Source: JAZDKP01 sp043802925
GTDB lineage: Bacteria > Fibrobacterota > OXYB2-FULL-49-7 > JAEUSG01
NCBI GenBank assembly: GCA_043802925.1
Contig: JAZDKP010000071.1
Span: 1-9,899, forward strand
Direction of reading: 5' to 3'
DNA: 9,899 bases
A program made the position numbers and the translations under genes. Below, piece after piece: positions 1 to 4,721 of the stretch. Positions within the stretch are counted from its first letter, which is position 1; each line of letters starts with the position of its first letter. The notes under the pieces were generated by a model that searched no databases, was not told the origin of the DNA, and saw nothing but the letters and a program-made list of their open reading frames with translations.

Positions 1-139
1 GACGGCCTCGCTCATTGAACTCACCTGAAATTGAAACATATTTTTCAACTATAACACTTTCCAGCTTTGTATCCATCACCATGCCAATAAAATAACTTAT
101 TCATGATTAATATGGCATGTTTATTTTGGCGCAACACCT
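1..139. mobile_element. Probable left-running insertion sequence, terminal part only
   Basis: This stretch holds the start of a transposase-like gene (2-82) and about 57 bases of AT-rich non-coding DNA. To its right the 117-bp repeat gene begins abruptly, with its first recognisable repeat unit starting at 140. The IS end and the junction should therefore lie between about 83 and 139. The inverted repeat and target duplication cannot be confirmed because the other end of the element is outside the window. The boundary given is the start of recognisable repeat homology, not a mapped IS terminus. Confidence 0.4.
2..82 (-). CDS. Transposase N-terminus, probably ISAzo13 family (partial, runs off the left edge)
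   Basis: A leftward reading frame opens at an ATG at 82 (a second ATG is at 76) and stays open for 27 codons to the window edge. The visible residues end in SISGEFNERGR. As I recall the family, ISAzo13 transposases start with a short helix followed by a LDERGRRLWAA-type motif, and FNERGR fits that motif at the right distance from the start. Nothing of the catalytic DDE core is visible, so the family call rests on this short motif. The gene points away from the truncated repeat gene to its right, as expected for an IS whose end lies at about 83-139. A different mobile-element gene with a similar N-terminus is possible. Confidence 0.45.
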   Translation of the reverse strand, partial: MVMDTKLESVIVEKYVSISGEFNERGR

Positions 140-1012
140 TATTGTAATGGCCAATTTGTAACGGTGGGTTATTATGGCGAAATTATTACCTCTGCAGATG
201 GTATGTCATGGATAAGCCGACGCTCTGGGATAGGTTCCAGTCTTTATTCAATCGCCTTTGGCAATAGTCAATATTTGGCCGTGGGCAGTGATGGTACAAT
301 TCTTACCTCTGCCGATGGTATATTCTGGACAAGACAGATCTCTGGGGCAACGGCAGGTCTCTTGTCTGTTATCTATGGTAATGGTTTATATGTAGCCGTG
401 GGCATTGGGGGTACAGTTTTTACCTCAACAGATGGTATTAATTGGACAAGTCGGTCTTCTGGGTCAACATACACTCTTACATCCATTATCTATGGCAATG
501 GCCAATATGTGGCAGTGGCCGCTAGTGGAATCATTCTCACCTCTGGAGATGGAATAACTTGGATAAGTCGAAGTTCTGGAACAACGCACTATCTTAGTGG
601 AGTTGCTTATGGTAATAGTCAATATGTCGTTGTGGGTGGTGAAGGCACAATTCTTGCATCATCGGATGGCATAAACTGGACAAGTCGGAGTTCGGGTGTT
701 ACGACAGGACTTTATTCTATTACTTATGATAATTACCAATATGTGGTAATTGGCACGAGAGGCACTATACTTACCTCTACAGATGGAGTCGCATGGACAA
801 GTCAGAGTTCCGGGACAACGATTGCTCTCTTATCTGTCACTTATGGTAACAACCAATATGTTGCAGTGAGTACGAATGGGTTTTTGGTCTCGGTAGATGG
901 TATAATCTGGACAGGCCAGAGTTTCGCGTCACCGCAAGTTCTTTCCGCAGTCACTTATGCGAATGACCAGTTTGTGGCTGTGGGGGAATACGGCACCATC
1001 CTCACCTCTCCG
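140..1012 (+). repeat. Tandem 117-bp coding repeats, seven full units plus a partial
   Basis: Units begin at about 140, 257, 374, 491, 608, 725 and 842 (this one is 114 bp), with a final partial unit from 956. Each encodes 39 residues and carries an aromatic-G-N start, a VAVG strand, a TILTS strand and a DGxxW turn. The units are diverged in DNA sequence, so this is an old protein-level repeat and not a recent expansion. The first unit is complete even though it lies upstream of the only in-frame start codon. Confidence 0.85.
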
Positions 1013-1306
1013 GCAGTAGACATAGCCATTGAGAAGGCCCCATCCCGAAACTATCAACACCCTACCCTGTCCGCACACTATCTAACCTCTAACGCCCTGC
1101 GCATAACCGTGCCCCAGTCGTTGCGTTCCTCCAGCGCAACGGTTTCCATCTACAACATCGCCGGTAAAAGGTGTTACACCGGCACCGTATCCGCGTCAGC
1201 GGGAGAAGCGCATGTTGCCGCCGTCAACCTGCCCGCAGGCGTCTATTGCCTTGGAGTCAAGAGCAGCGGGCAGAAGCGGTTTGCGAAGTTTGTGGTGGTG
1301 AGATGA
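164..1306 (+). CDS. 5'-truncated repeat protein with sorting-type C-terminal domain
   Basis: The gene encodes a secreted or surface-type protein of unknown ligand. The frame contains repeats of 39 residues with the pattern YGNxQYVAVGxxGTILTS.DGxxW, similar to the BNR/YCF48-like propeller repeats of surface proteins. The C-terminal ~85 residues (about 295-380) form a beta-rich tail with VSIYNIAGKR, LPAGVYCLGVK and a final KFVVVR, resembling T9SS type A or Fibrobacter-type sorting domains. The only start codon in frame is GTG 164, which falls inside a repeat unit. Repeat homology continues in frame back to 140, and an in-frame TGA lies at 104-106. No signal peptide is present although the tail implies export. 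The gene is best read as a 3' fragment of a longer gene cut by the IS on its left, and is probably non-functional. The repeat part is AT-rich compared with the tail and with genes further right. Confidence 0.75.
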   Translation: MGYYGEIITSADGMSWISRRSGIGSSLYSIAFGNSQYLAVGSDGTILTSADGIFWTRQISGATAGLLSVIYGNGLYVAVGIGGTVFTSTDGINWTSRSSGSTYTLTSIIYGNGQYVAVAASGIILTSGDGITWISRSSGTTHYLSGVAYGNSQYVVVGGEGTILASSDGINWTSRSSGVTTGLYSITYDNYQYVVIGTRGTILTSTDGVAWTSQSSGTTIALLSVTYGNNQYVAVSTNGFLVSVDGIIWTGQSFASPQVLSAVTYANDQFVAVGEYGTILTSPAVDIAIEKAPSRNYQHPTLSAHYLTSNALRITVPQSLRSSSATVSIYNIAGKRCYTGTVSASAGEAHVAAVNLPAGVYCLGVKSSGQKRFAKFVVVR

Positions 1307-1355
1307 AAATGACGCGCCCTTGCTGTTTTTTTAGCATAAAATCTATCTTTCATTT

Positions 1356-1646
1356 ATGAAAGCACTGACAGAAATCCGTCAAATACTGACTTCTCAGAAG
1401 GTCTATTTGGCCCAACGCTATAAAGTCGCCCGTATGGCGGTTTTCGGTTCCTATAGCCGTGGCGAACAGACCCCTCAAAGTGACGTCGATATTTTAGTGG
1501 AATTCAACGGGCCCATAGGGTTGGAATTTGTCGATCTCGCATTTGAGCTCGAAGATAAACTCGGAGAGAAGGTCGACCTAGTGTCCAAAGGGGGGGTCAA
1601 ACCCGCCTATCTGAAAGCAATCGAATCGGAATTGGTTTATGTCTAA
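1356..1646 (+). CDS. mntA: MntA-type minimal nucleotidyltransferase antitoxin
   Basis: This 96-residue protein belongs to the minimal nucleotidyltransferases of the pol-beta superfamily. It shows the GSx10DxD signature: G31-S32, then D43 and D45 in SDVDILVEF. A third acidic residue is D74 in KVDLVSKG. In characterised MntA/HepT systems the antitoxin neutralises the HEPN ribonuclease by transferring AMP to a tyrosine of its RX4HXY motif. The gene overlaps the following HEPN gene by 8 bases, so the two are translationally coupled. The size is normal for the family. A run of seven G (1590-1596) sits near the 3' end. I see no convincing promoter or Shine-Dalgarno in the 49 bases before the start. 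Confidence 0.9.
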   Translation: MKALTEIRQILTSQKVYLAQRYKVARMAVFGSYSRGEQTPQSDVDILVEFNGPIGLEFVDLAFELEDKLGEKVDLVSKGGVKPAYLKAIESELVYV

Positions 1647-1974
1647 GCGCAGTGCTTCGCTGCTCTCTGTCGATATGATGGAAGCCGCAGAAAGTATCCT
1701 GTCTTACACAGCCGGGCTCTCAATCGAAGGCTTCCGTAAGGACAAAAAGACTTTTGATGCGGTTGTTCGAAATTTTGAAATATTGGGTGAAGCGGCTCGA
1801 TTGTTTCCTGAAAACTCAATAGAGGCCAATCCGGAGATTGCATGGCGTCAAATCGCTGCGCTCAGGAACAGAATTATTCATGAATACTTTGGCGTTGATG
1901 CTGCCATATTATGGCAGATAGTCCAGAACGAAATTCCTAAGTTGAAAGAACAGTTGAAAACCATCAAAATCTGA
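1639..1974 (+). CDS. hepT: HepT-like HEPN ribonuclease toxin (DUF86)
   Basis: This all-helical 111-residue protein has the HEPN signature R76-x4-H81-x-Y83 in LRNRIIHEYFG. In HepT toxins this is the RNase active site, and Y83 would be the residue AMPylated by MntA. An upstream segment, VRNFEILGEAARLFP, is also typical of the DUF86 family. The ATG at 1639 lies inside the end of mntA, matching the usual antitoxin-toxin overlap. Length and both key residues are intact, so the pair could be active. Its stop is followed almost at once by the convergent end of the secreted-protein gene, leaving no room for a separate terminator. Confidence 0.9.
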   Translation: MSKRSASLLSVDMMEAAESILSYTAGLSIEGFRKDKKTFDAVVRNFEILGEAARLFPENSIEANPEIAWRQIAALRNRIIHEYFGVDAAILWQIVQNEIPKLKEQLKTIKI

Positions 1975-2084
1975 TCCCTCACTTCCCCTTCTTCTCCATA
2001 TCCAGTTTCATCTGCCAGGCCAGCGCTGAAACGTAGTCGTTCCGAGCGGTCTTGGTGTTCCCGTTCTCCTTGCCCTTGGTGATG
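1973..2084 (-). repeat. 112-bp direct repeat, copy A (end of the secreted-protein gene)
   Basis: This stretch matches 4554-4665 at 109 of 112 positions in the same orientation (offset 2581). It covers the stop codon and the last ~35 codons of the secreted-protein gene. The three differences (GAG/GAA, GCT/GCG, ACC/ACG on the coding strand) are all synonymous. Confidence 0.92.
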
Positions 2085-2392
2085 ACGTATTCCTTGGCCA
2101 GTGCAATCACCGACGCGGTGGCAAAGCTTTCATGGAAAGTGAGCGTGTGATCGACGCGGAGCGACCTCGCTTTTTTAATCCACTGATAATAGACGCAGCA
2201 GGTGTCAAAGCCGTTCTTGTGGAATTCCGGCTGGCCCTTGAACGCGATCATTTCCTTGTACAACGCCGTGACCCGCGCGCTGTTTGTTTTACCGGCATGC
2301 AGGGAGGAGGAAAAGAGGATGAAAACGGAAAAAAGGAGAGGGCCGAAAAAGCCGGGCTTAAGAAGAGCGGGGCAGGACGCTTTTTTGTTCAC
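1979..2392 (-). CDS. Small secreted protein of unknown function
   Basis: This 137-residue protein was not recognised. It begins at a GTG at 2392; the only nearby ATG upstream (in another frame) leads to a stop after four codons. Residues 1-33 look like a signal peptide: lysines at 3-4, a hydrophobic stretch (about 15-28, FFGPLLFSVFILF), then SLHA with cleavage likely after A33. The mature part is short and charged, has adjacent cysteines C65-C66 and ends in a lysine-rich tail. It lies 16 bases downstream of the TIM-barrel gene on the same strand, so the two probably form one transcript. Its last ~35 codons occur again at 4560-4665 with only synonymous changes, indicating that a paralogue existed. 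Confidence 0.65.
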   Translation of the reverse strand: MNKKASCPALLKPGFFGPLLFSVFILFSSSLHAGKTNSARVTALYKEMIAFKGQPEFHKNGFDTCCVYYQWIKKARSLRVDHTLTFHESFATASVIALAKEYVITKGKENGNTKTARNDYVSALAWQMKLDMEKKGK

Positions 2393-2408
2393 GCCTGCCC
2401 CATCAGAT

Positions 2409-3191
2409 TCACCCCAGGTCTTTCACGATTTTGCTTAAGAACTCGAATTCCCGTTTTGCAACATCAACGACCGGTTGATGGTGGTAGGCGTGCTCCACGG
2501 AAAGCGCGCCGTCGAACCCGGCCTTGCGGAGGATTTCGATTTCCTTGCGGATGTCGTACACCCCTTCGGAGAGGTAGGTGTTGTGGCCTGTTGCATCCAT
2601 GTTATTCAGATGCGTATGGCGCACATAGGGGGCCAACAGGCGGGTGGTTTCGTAGACGTCCTCTTTGCCCTTGAGCGGAATCTGGAGGTTCACATGGAAG
2701 TTAGGGCAGTTGATTAATTCAATCAGTTTTAAGATGGACGGCGTGGTTTCGGCCAGGGTGCCGTGGTGCGTTTCAACCGCATAGGCTATTTTGTGCTTTG
2801 CGCCTTCTTTGCAGATTTGCCGGAGCCCGTCCGTGGCCTCTTTCCAGATTTGCGGTGTGGCTTTGTCCGTGCCGATTCCGGGTTCACCCAGGGGGCCGGT
2901 GAAGACTCGGATAAACGGCACATTAAACCGCACGGCGAGTGCGATCATCTCTTTGTTCAGCCCAAGGCTCTTTTCCACTGCCTCAGGCCCATGCACCACG
3001 TCAAAATAGGTGTTGATTTGGATGATACCGAGGCCCGCCTCTTTCAGCGTTTTCCCGACATTGTCCGCGCCGTAGGTTGCAAAACGGCGGTCCTTGACTT
3101 CCACGCGTTTGTAGCCGATTTTCCCAATGGCGTTCATTCCTTCAACATATTGGGCGTCGTTGAAGGGCTGGTCGACAAATGTTATTTCCAT
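2409..3191 (-). CDS. Xylose-isomerase-like TIM-barrel protein (sugar isomerase/epimerase, hydroxypyruvate isomerase-like)
   Basis: This 260-residue cytoplasmic enzyme belongs to the AP_endonuc_2 / xylose-isomerase-like TIM-barrel superfamily, whose members isomerise or epimerise sugars and hydroxy-aldehydes using a bound divalent metal. Candidate metal or catalytic residues are E31 (KRVEVKD), E140 (YAVETHHG), H192/H194 (RHTHLNN) and E233 (SVEHAYHH). At the strand where relatives usually carry a metal-binding Asp, this protein reads VNLQIP, so that ligand appears to be replaced by Asn or Gln. Length is normal and the start is an ATG without a strong Shine-Dalgarno. The substrate cannot be told from sequence. 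It is the first gene of a leftward unit with the small secreted protein, and a palindrome overlaps its putative promoter. Confidence 0.8.
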   Translation of the reverse strand: MEITFVDQPFNDAQYVEGMNAIGKIGYKRVEVKDRRFATYGADNVGKTLKEAGLGIIQINTYFDVVHGPEAVEKSLGLNKEMIALAVRFNVPFIRVFTGPLGEPGIGTDKATPQIWKEATDGLRQICKEGAKHKIAYAVETHHGTLAETTPSILKLIELINCPNFHVNLQIPLKGKEDVYETTRLLAPYVRHTHLNNMDATGHNTYLSEGVYDIRKEIEILRKAGFDGALSVEHAYHHQPVVDVAKREFEFLSKIVKDLG

Positions 3192-3201
3192 AATGAGGGT
3201 A

Positions 3202-3230
3202 AATTAATAACCGGTGTCACCGGCCGTCAA
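3202..3230 (-). promoter_or_regulatory. Putative promoter with an embedded palindromic operator
   Basis: Upstream of the TIM-barrel gene, reading leftward, a -35-like TTGACG (3225-3230) is followed by a 17-base spacer and a weak -10-like TTAATT (3202-3207), ten bases before the ATG. The spacer contains a perfect 6-1-6 palindrome, CCGGTGTCACCGG, at 3211-3223. A repressor bound there would block RNA polymerase. The -10 match is poor (3 of 6), so the palindrome is better supported than the promoter. Confidence 0.45.
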
Positions 3231-3283
3231 ATGGAAAAAAAGGAAACCCACCCCCGTTCTCAGTGCTCCCCAGTTTTGATTTT

Positions 3284-3323
3284 TACATAGGGAGCCTCAA
3301 GAGAGCTCTAAAAACCCTATGTA
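3284..3323. repeat. Nested inverted repeat
   Basis: TACATAGGG (3284-3292) is perfectly complementary to CCCTATGTA (3315-3323). The 22-base loop contains a second palindrome, AGAGCTCT (3302-3309). There is no good T-run on either side, so it is not a standard terminator. It lies in a gene-free stretch (3192-3413) that otherwise holds a promoter-like site and an IS66 relic, and may be an IS or integration scar. Confidence 0.5.
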
Positions 3324-3345
3324 TTTCCCATTGCGCTATCGGAAA

Positions 3346-3384
3346 GCTTTGGGGGTGGTCGGCAATCCGCACGAGAACATCGTA
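3346..3384 (-). pseudogene. Relic 1 of an IS66-family transposase C-terminus
   Basis: Read leftward, this stretch encodes YDVLVRIADHPQS, the segment that precedes the C-terminal IDELLP motif in IS66-family transposases (typically YLADVLxRIxxHP). It is preceded by a stop and followed by unrelated codons, so only a scrap survives. The segment DVLVRIADHPQS is identical at protein level to relic 2 at 4219-4254 but differs at five synonymous third positions, so the two come from different element copies. Confidence 0.55.
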
Positions 3385-3413
3385 GTCAATAAAAAATGTA
3401 TATTTTGTGAAGA

Positions 3414-3896
3414 ATGAAACAGTCGGTATATCTGGAAACAAGCGTTGTCAGTTATCTGACCTCCCGAATCAGCGGTGATTTGGTTGTTGCAGGACACCAG
3501 CAGTTGACGCGGTTATGGTGGGATCAGCAAAAGCATAACTTCAATGTTTTTGTTTCAGAATTCGTGGTTCGCGAAGCCAGCGCAGGCGATGCCGAGGCCT
3601 CCCGGAAACGAATGGAGGTTTTAAGAGGGATTCCAGTTTTAGGTGGCTCTCCTGAAATAGAAGCCTTGGCGCTTGGTTTCCTGAAGAATGGGCATGTTCC
3701 GGTTAAGGGCGCGGTCGATGCCTTCCATATCGCAACCGCAACCATCCATGAAATTGATTACCTGTTGACATGGAATTGTACGCACATAGCCAATGCCGTC
3801 ATACGTTCCTATCTTGCGCTCGAAGCGGATAAAGCGGGATACCGGCTTCCGATCATTTGTACGCCGGAAGAATTATGGGGAGGTCTGAATGTATAA
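3414..3896 (+). CDS. PIN-domain ribonuclease, VapC-like toxin
   Basis: This 160-residue protein is of the PIN-domain type, which cleaves RNA with acidic residues holding Mg2+ or Mn2+. It opens with VYLETSVVSYL, where the usual first Asp is Glu (E8), as in a known subfamily with YIETS. Further acidic positions are E54 (VVREASAGD), D102 (VDAFHIATA) and D115 (EIDYLLTWNC), followed by N121. The ATG at 3414 places E8 at the normal distance. The gene overlaps the small gene downstream by 8 bases. Unlike classical vapBC, no antitoxin lies upstream: that space holds an inverted repeat and an IS66 relic. Toxicity is inferred from the family only. Confidence 0.82.
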   Translation: MKQSVYLETSVVSYLTSRISGDLVVAGHQQLTRLWWDQQKHNFNVFVSEFVVREASAGDAEASRKRMEVLRGIPVLGGSPEIEALALGFLKNGHVPVKGAVDAFHIATATIHEIDYLLTWNCTHIANAVIRSYLALEADKAGYRLPIICTPEELWGGLNV

Positions 3897-4086
3897 AGAT
3901 GAAATTGTCGAAGAGGTACGGAAAGAACGTGAAGCTTATGCTGCTAAATTCGGTTTTGATTTGCATAAGATTTATCTGGATATCATGAAGCGTCAAAAAG
4001 CCCGGAAAGGGGTGAAAATTATATCCGCTCCAACCCCGTCCTCGCGTAAGCGCCGAATGCAAAAGGTATCGCAAAGGAACGCATAG
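3889..4086 (+). CDS. Small PIN-partner protein, candidate antitoxin
   Basis: This 65-residue charged protein begins DEIVEEVRKEREAYAAKFGFD and ends in a basic tail (SSRKRRMQK). As I recall, similar short proteins with an IVEEVRxxRexxAxxFxYD pattern are common next to PIN genes and other toxin genes in cyanobacteria and environmental bacteria and are annotated as hypothetical or antitoxin-like. A good Shine-Dalgarno (GGGAGG, about 3878-3883) lies inside the end of the PIN gene just before the ATG, and the 8-base overlap implies coupling. No DNA-binding domain is evident, so autoregulation is uncertain. The toxin-first order is unusual for vapBC. Confidence 0.65.
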   Translation: MYKDEIVEEVRKEREAYAAKFGFDLHKIYLDIMKRQKARKGVKIISAPTPSSRKRRMQKVSQRNA

Positions 4087-4115
4087 TTATGTCCGCTTAA
4101 GTCCTGTTATGTCCG
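4086..4115 (+). repeat. Three short direct repeats with a 10-bp period, IS-end-like
   Basis: GTTATGTCCG occurs at 4086-4095 and again at 4106-4115, with a degenerate copy (CTTAAGTCCT) exactly between them. Serial short repeats of this type are known at the ends of some transposons, including the IS21 family. The site lies immediately after the PIN partner gene and before the IS66 relic. No transposase gene of a matching element is in the window. Confidence 0.45.
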
Positions 4116-4200
4116 TATCCTTGGCTTGTAACTCGTTTAAAATCAACGCAAATGGCTTTTCTCTAGCCGTCTCAGGGTATCCGTTCGCTGACCCCATCTA

Positions 4201-4320
4201 TCATTCGTAGCGGATTTTACTTTGAGGGTGGTCGGCAATCCGTACCAGGACATCGGAGAGATACTCGAAGGGCTCGATTCCGTTGATGCCGTTCCGGGCG
4301 ATAAAATGACCGGTTTTGTA
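4201..4320 (-). pseudogene. Relic 2 of an IS66-family transposase C-terminus
   Basis: Read leftward from about 4320 to a TGA at 4201-4203, the frame encodes NGIEPFEYLSDVLVRIADHP and then QSKIRYE before the stop. IS66-family transposases end with a helix of the form NGIDPFAYLxDVLxRIxxHPxxxIDELLP, so the match is strong and in order. The final ELLP segment is missing or frameshifted: another frame just beyond reads NDRW, reminiscent of the ELLPDRW ending. The catalytic domain and the tnpA/tnpB genes are absent. This is a decayed fragment. Confidence 0.65.
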
Positions 4321-4351
4321 CGTTTCAATATTCCGCGGGGCAGGGTGCTTT

Positions 4352-4510
4352 ATGCTGCTGCCTGACTTTCAGGAAATGGTCAGACTCGAAGAGGAAAAGC
4401 TGAATAAAGCCCTCGCCGAAATTGATATCACCCTGAAAACAATGGAAACGGGCCAGGTCGATTCCTCGGTCACAAGAAATTCTGCGGTTTCACTTGTTGC
4501 ACAATCCTAA
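4352..4510 (+). CDS. Possible small protein of unknown function
   Basis: An ATG at 4352, preceded by a GGCAGGG-like site, opens a 52-codon frame. The predicted product starts MLLPDFQEMVRLEEEKLNKAL and is mostly one charged helix followed by a Ser/Thr/Val-rich end. The frame is also open upstream to a TTG at 4316, but that part is antisense to the IS66 relic. I do not recognise it. It may be a real short gene, a fragment of a lost gene, or a chance frame. It is followed by a run of eight G (4513-4520). Confidence 0.25.
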   Translation: MLLPDFQEMVRLEEEKLNKALAEIDITLKTMETGQVDSSVTRNSAVSLVAQS

Positions 4511-4553
4511 CAGGGGGGGGCGTGATACTCCGAATCGCCGTGCTTGGTTTGCG

Positions 4554-4665
4554 GATCCCTCACTTCCCCTTCTTTTCCATATCCAGTTTCATCTGCCAGG
4601 CCAGCGCTGAAACGTAGTCGTTCCGCGCGGTCTTGGTGTTCCCGTTCTCCTTGCCCTTCGTGATG
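4554..4665 (-). repeat. 112-bp direct repeat, copy B
   Basis: This is the second copy of 1973-2084 (109 of 112 identical, same orientation). It contains the stop codon (4560-4562) and the last ~35 codons of a paralogue of the small secreted protein. The rest of that gene is missing. Confidence 0.92.
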
Positions 4666-4690
4666 CCCACCGCCTCAGGCCCGTGCCCCC
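4560..4690 (-). pseudogene. Fused relic of a second TIM-barrel/secreted-protein unit
   Basis: Two pieces of the 1973-3000 region are joined here in the original order and orientation. Positions 4560-4665 match the end of the secreted-protein gene. Positions 4667-4689 match 2975-2997 inside the TIM-barrel gene at 20 of 23 positions and still encode HGPEAV. About 890 bp between these pieces in the intact copy is absent here. Of the six differences over the two pieces, five are synonymous, which argues that the lost copy was once a functional paralogue. The open frame that continues further right on this strand is antisense to the permease gene and is not counted as coding. Confidence 0.7.
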
Positions 4691-4721
4691 CCCACCCCTG
4701 AGTTTTTGTATTTTTACTCCC

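Noticed and set aside
140..1012. CRISPR-like periodic repeats
   Set aside because: The period is 117 bp, every unit stays in one reading frame, and the conserved parts are protein motifs without distinct spacers.
1307..1355. Promoter for mntA-hepT in the short gap after the repeat gene
   Set aside because: A TAAAAT box is present at 1337-1342 but no -35 lies at an acceptable distance, so I do not list a promoter.
2132..2674. Rightward frame across the secreted protein and TIM-barrel genes
   Set aside because: It spans two real genes on the other strand, and its product is an arginine/proline-rich sequence without motifs.
4683..4721. Upstream GTG start for the permease, adding 13 residues
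   Set aside because: The added residues derive from the relic and the C8 run, lack a ribosome site, and do not resemble family N-termini. ATG 4722 fits better.
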